A stretch of 64,000 nt of DNA from Parvibaculum sedimenti (GTDB lineage: Bacteria; Pseudomonadota; Alphaproteobacteria; Parvibaculales; Parvibaculaceae). The stretch is taken from assembly GCF_009184905.1 (NCBI RefSeq), contig NZ_WESC01000003.1:62001-126000 (forward strand), in the 5' to 3' direction. The position numbers and the translations under genes are program-made. Below the pieces are notes generated by a model. It searched no databases and was not told the DNA's origin. It worked only from the letters and a program-made list of their open reading frames with translations. Shown piece after piece: positions 1-8,785 of this stretch; within the stretch, counting starts at the first letter, position 1; every line of letters starts with the position of its first letter.

Positions 1-459
1 GACAAACTGTGCGGCCCGCCAGAGCGACCCGCTGCGCAGCGAGAGTTTCGCGCTACTGAAGCAGCGAGCCGACTCCCAGTCGTCGAGATCGATCTCGACG
101 CGATCGAGCCAGGGTGTTGGAAGCCCCTCAAGCGCCGGGGCAACGCCAAGACGGAAAACGAAAACTCTATCTGGAATGCTGGCAGGAAAAGCTGTGCAGG
201 CCTGCCTGATCGCGGCCAGATCAGGCATGCTCCAGCCAATCGCCTTTTTCCATTTCGGGCGCCGAATACCCGGCGGAACGATTGCCAATCTACCGGGCAG
301 CTTGTTAGACGCAGGAGCTATATCTCCAGAGCCGATCACAAGAGTGACGAGATCGCCCGCTCGCGAGAGTTCGTGCGCCCACATCCATGCGCGCCGCGCA
401 AGGCCGTTGCCCCTGGCGTCGGGAACGATCGGAGAAATCAGCAAGGACCATCCACTCAT
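1..459 (-). CDS. Glycosyltransferase-like protein, N-terminal 153 residues (cut by window start)
   Basis: An open frame runs without a stop from an ATG at 459 to the left edge, so only the N-terminus is present. It begins MSGWSLLISPIVPDARGNGLARRAWMW in two blocks (MSGWSLLISPIVPD, then ARGNGLARRAWMW), followed by a hydrophobic strand (LVTLVIGSG). A proline, then a small loop with GNGLARRA, then a helix is how the first Rossmann unit of many GT-B (GT4-like) glycosyltransferases starts. The later part has ordinary coding character (PTPWLDRVEIDLDDWESA). The assignment rests on the N-terminal pattern alone; the donor-binding C-terminal domain lies outside the window. The gene is transcribed leftward, about 100 bp downstream of the monooxygenase gene. 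It could be another Rossmann-fold enzyme. Confidence 0.6.
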   Translation of the reverse strand, partial: MSGWSLLISPIVPDARGNGLARRAWMWAHELSRAGDLVTLVIGSGDIAPASNKLPGRLAIVPPGIRRPKWKKAIGWSMPDLAAIRQACTAFPASIPDRVFVFRLGVAPALEGLPTPWLDRVEIDLDDWESARCFSSAKLSLRSGSLWRAAQFV

Positions 460-561
460 GTTGCTTTGGAGTCTCGCACAACTCAAAGCAAAAGGCAGCC
501 TTCAAAGCTTCTCATCATCCCGGCGCGGGCCAAGGCGCGACGCCTCGCGGCCACGCGACAG

Positions 562-2103
562 TCAGCCTACCACCCTGTATTCCGCAAAGTCCGGGTGGCG
601 CATCTGCCACCAATATTTCGCGGTGAAGCTCGACCAGTTGTTGGTGACCTTGCCGTCGGCGGTCTTGTACCAGCTCGAGCAGCCGGCAGCCCAGACGGTC
701 GACTGCATGTCCTCTTGCAGGTCGCGGTTGAAGGCGTCTTCCGCCTCCTTTTTCACGTCGATATAGCGCACCTTCGGATTCCTGAGCGCGCCTAAGCACT
801 GCATGATGTAGTTCACCTGGCACTCGATCATGAAGATGATGGAGTTGTGACCGAGATTGGTGTTGGGCCCATAAAGCATGAAGAAATTCGGGAAGCCCGC
901 AATCGCGACGCCGCGATGCGCCTCCGCGCCATTCGCCCAGGCCGTATTGAGATCGACATTGTTGCGCCCGACAACCTTCATCGGCGCGAGGAAAGTCGTC
1001 GTCACGAAGCCGGTCGAATAGATGATGACATCGGTCGGATGGGACACGCCGTCCCTGGTCACGATGGCGTCAGATGTCACCTTCTCGACATGGCTGGTGC
1101 AGACATCGACATTCTCCCGCGCCATGGTCGGGAACCAGTCATTCGACAGAAGGATGCGCTTGCAGCCCGCCGGATAATCGGGCGTGAGCTTCGCGCGCAG
1201 CTCCGGATCCTTGATATGGGCTTCAAGTTCCTTCAGCGACGCCTTTTCGAAAAGCTTGCCGAAGAAGCTGCCCCGGACGAAAGCAAGATAGTTGAGTTCG
1301 AGGCGCAGATAAATCTGCAGGCGATGCAGCTTCACCAGCCAGGGAAAACGACGGAACATCCGCTGCTCGAAATCCGTATAGGGACGGTCCGCCTTCGGCA
1401 CTATCCAGTTCGCCGAGCGCTGGAAGACGGTGAGCTTCTTTGCCTTGGGCGCGATCTGCGGCACGAACTGGATGGCGCTGGCACCATTGCCGATGACGGC
1501 AACATTCTTGCCCTGAAGATCGACGCTCTGGTCCCAGCGCGCCGAATGGAACGCCTTGCCCGCGAAGGATTCGATGCCGGGCAGATCTGGCGTGAACGGG
1601 CGGTTGAGCTGCCCGGTTCCAGAGACGACCACATTCGCCGTGATCTCTTCGCCCGCCCTGGTGCGGATGCGCCAGAGACCGGCAGCCTCGTCGAAACGCG
1701 CCTCATCGACCTCGGTATTGAAACGGATGAACGGGCGCAGGCCGTACTTCCGCGTCACATGCTTCATGTAATCGAGGATCTCAGGCTGGAGGGCGAACTT
1801 GCGCGACCAGTTGACCTTGGGCTCGAACGAGAAGGAATAGAGATGCGAGGGCACGTCGCAGCCAGAGCCGGGATAAGTGTTGTCGCGCCAGGTCCCGCCG
1901 ATCTCGTCTTCCTTCTCCAGCATCACGAAGGAGTCGATGCCCACACGCCGAAGCTGGACGGCCATGCAAAGCCCGCCCATGCCGGTGCCGAAAATGGCGA
2001 CCTGAAGGTGCTTCTGGACGGCGGCTGTCTTCGGTCCCGGCTGGCTCAAAAAGTCGTCCACGGCTTCTCTACTCCCTGAAACTTGGCTATCGGGGCCGCC
2101 CAC
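562..2103 (-). CDS. Flavin-containing Baeyer-Villiger-type monooxygenase
   Basis: This predicted FAD- and NADPH-dependent monooxygenase has 513 residues, normal for class B monooxygenases. The FAD Rossmann motif GTGMGG is at residues 39-44 and the NADPH motif GNGASA at 205-210. Between them, at residues 180-191, FAGKAFHSARWD matches the type I Baeyer-Villiger fingerprint FxGxxxHxxxW(P/D). The enzyme would therefore insert oxygen into ketones to give esters or lactones, or oxidise soft heteroatoms; the substrate cannot be read from sequence. The start is GTG at 2103 with AGAGAGG just upstream. A second in-frame GTG at 2061 (giving MDDFLSQPG) is equally possible and would remove 14 poorly conserved residues. 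The gene stands alone between the glycosyltransferase fragment and the ompW-like gene. Two acyl-CoA dehydrogenase pairs elsewhere in the window suit a catabolic role. Confidence 0.88.
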   Translation of the reverse strand: MGGPDSQVSGSREAVDDFLSQPGPKTAAVQKHLQVAIFGTGMGGLCMAVQLRRVGIDSFVMLEKEDEIGGTWRDNTYPGSGCDVPSHLYSFSFEPKVNWSRKFALQPEILDYMKHVTRKYGLRPFIRFNTEVDEARFDEAAGLWRIRTRAGEEITANVVVSGTGQLNRPFTPDLPGIESFAGKAFHSARWDQSVDLQGKNVAVIGNGASAIQFVPQIAPKAKKLTVFQRSANWIVPKADRPYTDFEQRMFRRFPWLVKLHRLQIYLRLELNYLAFVRGSFFGKLFEKASLKELEAHIKDPELRAKLTPDYPAGCKRILLSNDWFPTMARENVDVCTSHVEKVTSDAIVTRDGVSHPTDVIIYSTGFVTTTFLAPMKVVGRNNVDLNTAWANGAEAHRGVAIAGFPNFFMLYGPNTNLGHNSIIFMIECQVNYIMQCLGALRNPKVRYIDVKKEAEDAFNRDLQEDMQSTVWAAGCSSWYKTADGKVTNNWSSFTAKYWWQMRHPDFAEYRVVG

Positions 2104-2197
2104 GGCCTCTCTGGACCATTTAGGGTATACGCCCTAGACCTTCTATATAGCGACAGGTCGCCGCAGACAATCGGGGAGTTTGGTCGAACAATTCAAT

Positions 2198-2237
2198 CCA
2201 AAAGAAAGCGGCCCCGCGAGGATTCCCGCGCGAGGCC
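2198..2237 (-). terminator. Rho-independent terminator after the ompW-like gene
   Basis: On the minus strand, 26 bp past the ompW-like stop, the arms GGCCTCGCGCGG and CCTCGCGGGGCC fold around a GAAT loop (one wobble, one mismatch). GCTTTCTTTT follows. It separates the porin gene from the monooxygenase gene. Confidence 0.75.
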
Positions 2238-2263
2238 GATAGTCGGGGAGGAGAGCTTCGCTC

Positions 2264-2896
2264 TTAGAAGCGGTAGCCGACGCCGAGGCCGACGATCCAC
2301 GGATCGATCGTGGTTCCGACGGTGCCAACACCGCTCACATGCGCGTCGGTCTTCAGGAAGATCTTCTTCACGTCGGCATTGAGCGACCAATTGCCGCCAA
2401 GGGCGTAGTCCACACCGGCCTGCAGGGCGTAGCCGACGTGATTGTCATATTTGACGCTCGAGAAGTCGCCGCTGTCGACGTTATAAAAGAAGGTGTAGTT
2501 GAGGCCAGCACCAACATAGGGGCTAAACTGCGCCTTCGGCATGAAGTGGTACTGAACCGTCAGGGTCGGCGGCAGCAGGCTGACCTTGCCGAGCGACGCG
2601 CTGGGGATGCTGACCTCGTGACGCGTCGTCGCCGCGATCAGTTCGAAGGCAATATTGTCGGTCACAAAGTAGCTGAAATCGACTTCCGGCACGACTTCAT
2701 TGCTGATGCTCAGGCCGGAAATGCCGTCGAGCTTCTCGTCGGGAATGACATAGATACCACGCGCACGTACGAGGAAGTCGCCCGCCGACTTGCCCTGGAA
2801 CGCATCGGCGGCGAGGACCGGAGCGGAAAGCGCCGTCGTGCCAAGCAGCGCACCGAGCGCCATTACTACGATCTTCGAAGTCTTGTTGCCTTGCAT
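2264..2896 (-). CDS. ompW: OmpW-family outer membrane protein
   Basis: This is a predicted 8-stranded beta-barrel outer membrane protein of about 210 residues, the usual OmpW size. The N-terminus is a signal peptide (basic MQGNKTSK, hydrophobic VVMALGALLG, cleavage after APVLA before ADAF). The mature part opens with a typical OmpW phrase (DFLVRARGIYVIPDE) and the protein ends in GLGVGYRF, with the terminal Phe that barrel-assembly substrates carry. Start choice: ATG at 2896 has GGAG eight bases upstream; the in-frame ATG at 2902 sits too close to the same GGAG. OmpW proteins pass small hydrophobic molecules, which fits the catabolic genes nearby, but no transport specificity is visible. The gene is monocistronic with its own terminator. 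Confidence 0.9.
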   Translation of the reverse strand: MQGNKTSKIVVMALGALLGTTALSAPVLAADAFQGKSAGDFLVRARGIYVIPDEKLDGISGLSISNEVVPEVDFSYFVTDNIAFELIAATTRHEVSIPSASLGKVSLLPPTLTVQYHFMPKAQFSPYVGAGLNYTFFYNVDSGDFSSVKYDNHVGYALQAGVDYALGGNWSLNADVKKIFLKTDAHVSGVGTVGTTIDPWIVGLGVGYRF

Positions 2897-3070
2897 TTTC
2901 ATCTCTCCGTTACCGGGCACCCTGCCGGTGCGATTCCGTTGGTCACAGTGTCGCGGATTTGACGCAGTTTGTGCGCTGCCATTCTGTCGCACATGCTGCG
3001 CAGGTTGTCGCATACGGGATTTTACGTAGACACACGCAACGCGAGGAAACCAACTGTTTCAGAACACGGA

Positions 3071-4495
3071 CTATCCGCGTGGCGCCTCAAGTATATGATG
3101 ATAGGCGCGAACTTGCTGCACAAAACGCAAAGCCTGCCCACCCCTTGCGGTTCCATATTTCAGATGCTCGGCGTAAGCCGGCTTCTGGATCAGAGACAGG
3201 GCGCGGCGCATTCCCGTCCAGCCATCAGGATCGAGACCCAGCCGCGCGGCTAGCGCTCGCGCGTCCTGCAGATGGGCAAAACCCATATTGTAGGCTGCTA
3301 GTGCGAACCAGATGCGGTCGGGTTCGCGCACCGAGTCGGGAATGCGCTTTTCGATATCCGCGATATAGCGCGCACCCGCATAGATGCTCGCAATCGGATC
3401 GAGACGATTTTCCACGCCCAGCGCGTCTGCCGTATCCTCGGTGAGCATCATGATCCCTCGCACGCCCGTGTGACTGCGCGCATCAGGCCGCCAATGCGAT
3501 TCCTGATAGGCAACGGCGGCGATCAATTGCCAGGGGAGTCCCGTCTGGTCCGCTGCGTCGCGCATCGCTTTCTCGTAATCGGGCAAGGTCGTCTGGATCG
3601 CTTCGCGGAAGGCATGCACATCGACATAGTCGAAAGGAGGCAGGAAGCCGAAATAGCGGCGGCCTATATCGGCAAGCTCGCCCGACTTCTTCAGGTCGGC
3701 AATCCAGTTGCCAAGATATTCCGCAACATCCTCCGAACCCGGCGCGGCAAGCCAGGCTAGCGGTTGGTCGCCGGTGATGGCGAAGGCTTCGACGAGTTCC
3801 GGGTAATAGGGATTGTTGATCTGCAACTCGAGCGAGCTCGCCACCGTGCAATCGAGCTGGCCCTCGGCAACCGTGGACAGAATATTTTCAACCGGCTCGC
3901 GCTTCTCATCGAAAGAAACCCCCTTGGTCTTCGCGGCGAGATCGCGCATCGCATCGGCACCCGCCGTGCCCTCGGCAACCGTGACCTTGAGACCGACCAG
4001 ATCCTCAGGCTTTTTCGGCAGCGGAATGTCGCGTCGACAGATGACGACTTCACGCACGCTCTGGTAGTCGGGACCGGCGACGAAAGCCTTGCGCCGCGCC
4101 TCTGTGGCCACGAGGCCGATGGCGATCTGTCCCCGCCTCACGGCAAGCGCTTCGAGAATTTCAGGCTCGGTGTCATAGGTCCGGTATTCGACCTTGACGC
4201 CAAGCGCCTTTCCAAGCGCCTGCGTCAAATCGTATTCGTAACCGGTTTCACCAAGCGTGCCGTAGTAATAGGTCGTCGGCGCTACACGCGCCAGGACAAC
4301 AAGCGTGCTGCTCCTGCGGATGGTGGCGAGCCCCTGCGAGACCGGCTGGAGAAAGACAAGGTAATAGGCCAGCGCGGCGGCAAAGACGAGAAGCCCTGCG
4401 AAAACGAGATAAGGCGCCCGGCGGTCGCTCCATGGCGGCAGAAGAGCGAGAAAATCGCCTTTCGCCGCTTCGAGCCATATCTGAATACGCCGCAC
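3071..4495 (-). CDS. MltF-like membrane-bound lytic murein transglycosylase
   Basis: This 474-residue protein has the MltF architecture. A membrane anchor (YLVFAGLLVFAAALAYYLVF) is followed by a periplasmic amino-acid-binding (SBP family 3) module, with phrases such as TYYYGTLGETGYEYDLTQAL and LVGLKVTVAEGTAGADA. A C-terminal SLT lysozyme-like domain follows. The catalytic glutamate is visible at about residue 332 in AYQESHW, with the downstream GVRGIMMLTEDTADALGV signature. It would cleave peptidoglycan glycan strands to give 1,6-anhydromuropeptides. The frame stays open back to 4852, but that part overlaps the acyl-CoA dehydrogenase gene and the terminator at 4627-4661. I therefore chose the GTG at 4495, which has GGTGG upstream and comes just before the anchor. 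An ATG at 4609 is possible but has an overly tight ribosome site. Confidence 0.85.
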   Translation of the reverse strand: MRRIQIWLEAAKGDFLALLPPWSDRRAPYLVFAGLLVFAAALAYYLVFLQPVSQGLATIRRSSTLVVLARVAPTTYYYGTLGETGYEYDLTQALGKALGVKVEYRTYDTEPEILEALAVRRGQIAIGLVATEARRKAFVAGPDYQSVREVVICRRDIPLPKKPEDLVGLKVTVAEGTAGADAMRDLAAKTKGVSFDEKREPVENILSTVAEGQLDCTVASSLELQINNPYYPELVEAFAITGDQPLAWLAAPGSEDVAEYLGNWIADLKKSGELADIGRRYFGFLPPFDYVDVHAFREAIQTTLPDYEKAMRDAADQTGLPWQLIAAVAYQESHWRPDARSHTGVRGIMMLTEDTADALGVENRLDPIASIYAGARYIADIEKRIPDSVREPDRIWFALAAYNMGFAHLQDARALAARLGLDPDGWTGMRRALSLIQKPAYAEHLKYGTARGGQALRFVQQVRAYHHILEAPRG

Positions 4496-4626
4496 TGTCC
4501 ACCCGTCTGTGGTTTTTCGGCGACAGTTATAGCTCAACAGATCGTGGCCTGCGCATCCAGAATTGTAACCTCTTGAAGACCGTGACGCTGCTGCCCATTT
4601 CCGGCCCATCTCCTGAAATGGGACAG

Positions 4627-4661
4627 AAAAAAGCCCGCCGGCGGGATGCCGGCAGGCTTTT
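4627..4661 (-). terminator. Strong terminator after the acyl-CoA dehydrogenase pair
   Basis: The minus strand reads AAAAGCCTGCCGGC, loop ATCCC, then GCCGGCGGGCTTTTTT. The stem is nearly perfect and flanked by A and T runs, so it could work in both directions. It lies 46 bp beyond the stop of the gene at 4708-5937 and upstream of the transglycosylase gene. Confidence 0.9.
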
Positions 4662-4707
4662 GACGCTTGGCGATCAGGGGCGAGCGGGATGCCCGCCCCT
4701 AAGCCGG

Positions 4708-5937
4708 TTACTTGCCGCGCGGGGCCTGATTGAAGGGCAGGTCCTTGTCGACACGAACGTCCTGCGGCATGCCGAGAACGCGCTCGGCGACGATGTTGCG
4801 CAGGATTTCGTCCGTGCCGCCGGCGATGCGATAGCCCGCCGCGCCGATCCACTGCTCCGTATAGGCGCCTTCGGCCGGAGAAACGCTCCGGTCACGGATG
4901 ACGCCGCCCATGTCCTGAAGATCCATGCCGAAGGAACCGAGTTCCTGCATCTTGTTCGCCGCGACGATCTTGGAGATCGAGCTTTCCGGTCCGGGCGTCT
5001 CGCCGCGCGAAAGCGCGGTGAGCGTGCGGAAGCGCGTGAACTTGAGGCCCTGCGCCTGCACATACCAGTTGGCGATGCGCTCACGCACGGCGCCATTGCG
5101 GATCGCGGGCTCACCGGCAATCTCGGTCTCGCGTGCAAGCTCGATCAGATCGTCGGCATCTGCATTGCCCTGGCTACCGCCGACGGCGAGACGCTCGTTC
5201 ATCAACGTGGTCAACGCAACCTTCCAACCGTCGCCGACATTGCCGAGACGCTGGCTGTCCTTGACGCGGACATTGGTGAAGAAGACTTCGTTGAAGTCCG
5301 AGCCGCCCGACATCTGCTTGATCGGACGCACTTCGACGCCCGGGCTCTTCATGTCGATATAGAACATGGTGAGGCCCTTGTGCTTCGGCACATTGGGATC
5401 GGTACGCGTCAGCACGATGCCGAAGTCGGAGTAGTGGGCGCCGGAGGTCCAGACCTTCTGACCGTTGATGACCCACTCGTCGCCATCCTTTTCGGCGCGG
5501 GTGCGTAGACCCGCAACGTCGGAGCCGCCCGCAGGCTCGGAGAAGAGCTGGCACCAGATCTCGTCGCCGCGCACGGCGGGACCGACATAGCGCTTCTTCG
5601 CGTCTTCAGGCCCCCAGGCCATGACCGTCGGGATGCACATGCCGAGGCCGATGGCGAAAATGCCGCCGGGAACGGCGTAATTCGACTCTTCCTGACCGTA
5701 GATCACGTTCTGGATCGTGGTGCCGCCACCGCCGCCCCACTCTTTCGGCCAGGTGATGCAGGCATAACCGGCATCGGCCTTCTTGGCCTGCCAGGCTTTC
5801 GACTGCTTCAGCACCTCTTCGAGGGTCTTGGGCAAGGGCAAGTCCTTCGCATCGGCCTTGCGAACGGCGTTCTTGTCGAGCCAGCTGCGAACCTGAGCGC
5901 GGTAGGTGGCTTCTTCCGGAGTATCGTTGAAATCCAT
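4708..5937 (-). CDS. Acyl-CoA dehydrogenase, probable catalytic subunit of a heteromeric enzyme
   Basis: A 409-residue FAD-dependent acyl-CoA dehydrogenase. Recognisable blocks are WCQLFSEPAGGSDVAGLRTR (residues 128-147, FAD/substrate loop), NGQKVWTSGAHYSDFG (158-173) and GGTDEILRNIVAERVLG near the end. The C-terminal site that holds the catalytic Glu in medium-chain enzymes reads IAGGT, with Gly in its place. A candidate base is Glu248 in the helix ALTTLMNERL, the position used in isovaleryl-CoA and long-chain dehydrogenases and in mycobacterial FadE heterotetramers (family knowledge). Upstream, 36 bp away and co-directional, lies a second acyl-CoA dehydrogenase without this Glu, so the pair probably forms an alpha2beta2 enzyme. 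The natural substrate is unknown; bulky CoA thioesters are plausible. A strong terminator follows. Confidence 0.92.
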   Translation of the reverse strand: MDFNDTPEEATYRAQVRSWLDKNAVRKADAKDLPLPKTLEEVLKQSKAWQAKKADAGYACITWPKEWGGGGGTTIQNVIYGQEESNYAVPGGIFAIGLGMCIPTVMAWGPEDAKKRYVGPAVRGDEIWCQLFSEPAGGSDVAGLRTRAEKDGDEWVINGQKVWTSGAHYSDFGIVLTRTDPNVPKHKGLTMFYIDMKSPGVEVRPIKQMSGGSDFNEVFFTNVRVKDSQRLGNVGDGWKVALTTLMNERLAVGGSQGNADADDLIELARETEIAGEPAIRNGAVRERIANWYVQAQGLKFTRFRTLTALSRGETPGPESSISKIVAANKMQELGSFGMDLQDMGGVIRDRSVSPAEGAYTEQWIGAAGYRIAGGTDEILRNIVAERVLGMPQDVRVDKDLPFNQAPRGK

Positions 5938-5973
5938 GGTTCTGTTCCGATGTTCTAATGTCTGGGAAATGCG

Positions 5974-7080
5974 TCAGGCGGCGTTCTTGGCTTCAAGACG
6001 CGCGACGAGCTTTTCCTTCCATTGGATGGCGGCGCCCACCGTCAGCGCGAGGAGCTTCGCGCGGCGATAATGGAACTGCGTGTTCGCTTCCCATGTGTAG
6101 CCGATGCCGCCATGGGTCTGCAGGTTCTCCTGCGCGGCGAAGACATAGGCGTCGCAACCCGCGATGCGCGAGGCGGCAGCAGCTTCCGGCAATTCGGCGC
6201 CTTCGTCGTTGAGCATCATCGCGCCGAAATAGGCGTTCGACTTCGCGATCTCTTTCTTCACATACATGTCGGCGAGCTTGTGCTTGATCGCCTGATAGGA
6301 ACCGATTTGACGGCCGAAGGCATAACGTTCCAGCGAATAGTCGCGGGCCATCTCAAGCGCCGCTTCCGCGCCGCCAACCTGCTCAAAGGCAAAGAGCACG
6401 GCCGCGCCGTCGAGAATGCGGCTCACCTGCTCCCAGCCTTGGCCATCCATAAGTTCGGCGGGCGCGTCCTTGAAGGTGATTTCGGCATGGCTGCGCGTCG
6501 GGTCGAAGGTGCGGAGAACTTCGTGCGACAGCCCTGCGCCCTTCAGATCGACGATGGCAAGCGCGACCTTGCCGCCCGCGTTGACGACGACGACCGCGAC
6601 ATCGGCGATGTCACCATCGGGAACCGGCGTCTTCACACCATTGACCTTGCCGCCAGCAAAGCTCGTCTTGATGTTCGCGGCGCTCGGCGCATGGAGACCT
6701 TCGGAAATCGCGAAGGTGCCGATGATCTCACCCGCGGCGAGCTTGGGGAGCCAGGTCTGCTTCTGCTTTTCGGTGCCGAAGAGCTTGATCGCCTCCGAGG
6801 CGAGATAGACCGACGACGAGAAGGGAACCGGCGCGGCAGCGCGGCCGAGCTCTTCCGCGATGACGCAAAGCTCCAGCGCGCCGAGGCCGAGGCCGCCGTA
6901 AGCCTCCGGAATGGCGGTACCGGTGAGGCCCATCTCGACAAGGCCCTTCCAGACCTCCTTCGCATAGGGCTCGTCGCTATCGAGGATGCGGCGCGGCACC
7001 GAATAGGGGCACTTGTCCGTCAGGAACTTGCGCACCTGCTCCTTCAGCATCTTCTGGTCGTCGGAGAAATCGAAATTCAT
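5974..7080 (-). CDS. Acyl-CoA dehydrogenase, probable non-catalytic partner subunit
   Basis: A 368-residue acyl-CoA dehydrogenase-fold protein, first gene of a two-gene operon. The N-terminal domain starts MNFDFSDDQKMLKEQVRKFL and contains IPEAYGGLGLGALEL. The C-terminal helical domain has ARDYSLERYAFGRQIGSYQA and the FAD-binding phrase LQTHGGIGYTWEANTQFHYR. The middle beta domain is shortened (FAISEGLHAPS instead of the usual TEP..GSD block), and I see no Glu at the helix position that carries Glu248 in the partner. This is the pattern of the FAD-contributing but catalytically incomplete subunit of FadE-type heterotetramers. The start is the ATG at 7080 with AGAGGGAG six bases upstream; the open frame above it has no dehydrogenase similarity. 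Confidence 0.9.
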   Translation of the reverse strand: MNFDFSDDQKMLKEQVRKFLTDKCPYSVPRRILDSDEPYAKEVWKGLVEMGLTGTAIPEAYGGLGLGALELCVIAEELGRAAAPVPFSSSVYLASEAIKLFGTEKQKQTWLPKLAAGEIIGTFAISEGLHAPSAANIKTSFAGGKVNGVKTPVPDGDIADVAVVVVNAGGKVALAIVDLKGAGLSHEVLRTFDPTRSHAEITFKDAPAELMDGQGWEQVSRILDGAAVLFAFEQVGGAEAALEMARDYSLERYAFGRQIGSYQAIKHKLADMYVKKEIAKSNAYFGAMMLNDEGAELPEAAAASRIAGCDAYVFAAQENLQTHGGIGYTWEANTQFHYRRAKLLALTVGAAIQWKEKLVARLEAKNAA

Positions 7081-7441
7081 GGGCGCTCCCTCTGGAAATC
7101 TTTGGCCTTGAACGTTTTTCGGGCCACGCTCGCGCGCAGGCGGCTCATGTCGCCCCGCTTCGGTCGGGCCCTTGTTTACGGCCGGGTCAGGCTGATGGAT
7201 CCTCGCCAAAAAGTGACGGCGCGTATCCGATTTGCGCGCATTGTTCCTGCAATTCGGCGCGGTGAAAAGAGGCAGCGCATTGACGCCGCGTCCGCTTGGG
7301 GTCCCCCGCCCGTCGCTGCGCTGCACCCATGCCGATCCCTCGCATCGACTCTCCGCCACGCCCGCGCCACACAGATTAAACAATCGCTAACCCGGGCCCC
7401 GCATACTGGAGGCAAGGTCCACTCCTGAATCGGTAAATTCC
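7081..7441. other. Intergenic region between divergent genes, no gene seen
   Basis: These 361 bp separate the leftward acyl-CoA dehydrogenase operon from the rightward hypothetical gene at 7442, so they must hold both promoters. The frame upstream of 7080 stays open on the minus strand but shows no protein similarity I recognise. I see no hairpin with a T tract, no clear inverted repeat and no convincing -35/-10 pair. Confidence 0.5.
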
Positions 7442-7981
7442 ATGGCGAAGGCACAGTTCCACAAGAACCAGCGCGTATATGTACGCCCCGTTGGCACCTG
7501 GGCGGTGATCGAGCGCGTGGTGCCGCAATGGGTGAAGGATGTCGACGAACCCCTGCGCGTCTTCTACGACGTCGGGCTGGGCCGCGACTTCACCGCGACG
7601 GAGCTTCAGACGGAGCAATCCGCGGCACTCACCGAGATCGACCCTGCGATGGAGGAATGGCGCGTCGTCCGCCAGCCGAACAAGTGGCGCTCGGTGGAAG
7701 AATGCGCGACGCATCCCTTCCCCGGCAGCTATCCGGTCATCATGACCAATACCGCGGAAGGCGGCGGCTGGCGCGTACCCGGCATGGAATACGACTTTGC
7801 GCCAGAGCGTGTTGAATTGCAGGCCCGCATCATGGCGGCGAGCCCCAAATTCCTGGTTCTGCTCAACCGGCTGGTGGACTACGCAACGAGCAATCCGGAA
7901 AACCTGCCGGAGGAAGTCCTCGTTCTCGCCCGCGATGCGAAGACGATGATCGAACAGACGAAGAAGATCGAGGCGGTCTGA
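7442..7981 (+). CDS. Conserved hypothetical protein
   Basis: A 179-residue soluble protein I cannot assign to a named family. It starts MAKAQFHKNQRVYVRPVGTW; this first part resembles a short SH3-like beta barrel (VYVRPVGTWAVIERVVPQW). A charged middle follows and then a helical C-terminus (LQARIMAASPKFLVLLNRLV). There is no signal peptide or membrane segment. Composition and codon use match the neighbours, so it is probably a genuine core gene. It reads toward the FMN reductase gene, with the two stops 10 bp apart. Proteins of this type are, as far as I recall, found as hypotheticals in other alphaproteobacteria; no function is inferred. Confidence 0.8.
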   Translation: MAKAQFHKNQRVYVRPVGTWAVIERVVPQWVKDVDEPLRVFYDVGLGRDFTATELQTEQSAALTEIDPAMEEWRVVRQPNKWRSVEECATHPFPGSYPVIMTNTAEGGGWRVPGMEYDFAPERVELQARIMAASPKFLVLLNRLVDYATSNPENLPEEVLVLARDAKTMIEQTKKIEAV

Positions 7982-7991
7982 GTCTACCGCC

Positions 7992-8549
7992 CTACCCCCT
8001 TATCTTTTCGATCCACGCGGCGAAGGCGGCCATGAACTTCGTCATGAAGGCGCGCGTGCCTTCATTCGCAATCTCGCCCTTGTCGTCGAAAAGCGCCGCT
8101 GCGTTGCCGATATAGGCTTCCGGCTGCTGCAGCACCGGCATGTCCAGAAAAGTGAGTGACTGGCGCAGATGGTGATTGGCGCCGAAGCCGCCCATCGCGC
8201 CCGGTGACACGCTCACAATGGCAGCGGGCTTGCCTGCCCAGACGCTGTGGCCATAGGGCCGCGATCCTACATCAATGGCATTTTTAAGAACGCCGGGTAC
8301 GGAGCGATTATATTCCGGCGTAACGAAAAGAACCGCGTCGGCGGGGCGGATTGCATCGCGAAACTCGACCCAGCAAACCGGTGGGCCGGCATCATGGTCC
8401 TGATCGTAGAGCGTGAGCCCCCGTATCTCGACAATGCCGAGCTTCAGATTTGCGGGCGCGAGTCTGGTCAGCGCCAGCGCCGTCTTGCGGTTGAACGAAT
8501 CCTTGCGAAGACTGCCGACAAGCACGGCGACTGTGCGTTCCATGGCCAT
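7992..8549 (-). CDS. NADPH-dependent FMN reductase (ChrR/YieF-like)
   Basis: A 185-residue flavodoxin-fold oxidoreductase. The FMN phosphate loop is GSLRKDSFNRK near residue 12, and the second signature, TPEYNRSVPGVLKNAIDV, lies near residue 80. A further FMN contact (SPGAMGGFGANHHLR) follows. Members reduce quinones, chromate or azo compounds at the expense of NAD(P)H, probably as soluble dimers or tetramers in the cytoplasm. The annotated start is ATG at 8549 (MAMERT); the ATG at 8543 is an alternative. It is a single-gene unit convergent with the gene at 7442. The family call is secure; the physiological electron acceptor is not known. Confidence 0.92.
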   Translation of the reverse strand: MAMERTVAVLVGSLRKDSFNRKTALALTRLAPANLKLGIVEIRGLTLYDQDHDAGPPVCWVEFRDAIRPADAVLFVTPEYNRSVPGVLKNAIDVGSRPYGHSVWAGKPAAIVSVSPGAMGGFGANHHLRQSLTFLDMPVLQQPEAYIGNAAALFDDKGEIANEGTRAFMTKFMAAFAAWIEKIRG

Positions 8550-8785
8550 GATATCTCTCCCAGCGGACGATCAGTCGGCGAAGGATATGCCTTTCCGAGC
8601 ATCGTGAAAGCGCTTTGAGGCAGAGATGGTTTCATCATGGAACAACCTTCTGCGCCATCATGGGGCATTGGTGCTGCTTTTGATTGCGCTCAATCTGCGG
8701 TCGCGTGATCTTGTAATTGTCTGACGAGTGACGGCCGGGCACCGCGCCCTCGTTTACGACATCATGATCGGACAGGAGACCTGCG

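Noticed and set aside
847-2079. Long plus-strand frame of 410 codons antisense to the monooxygenase
   Set aside because: It is a high-GC shadow of the minus-strand gene, Arg/Asp-rich with no family similarity.
2897-3013. N-terminal extension of the OmpW-like protein
   Set aside because: The extra residues precede a complete signal peptide and the ribosome site supports the shorter start.
4496-4852. Extended N-terminus of the transglycosylase
   Set aside because: It overlaps the upstream gene and a strong terminator; the anchor starts shortly after 4495.
6022-7428. 468-codon plus-strand frame opposite the acyl-CoA dehydrogenase
   Set aside because: Antisense shadow: low hydrophobic structure, no motif, and the minus strand carries clear dehydrogenase signatures.
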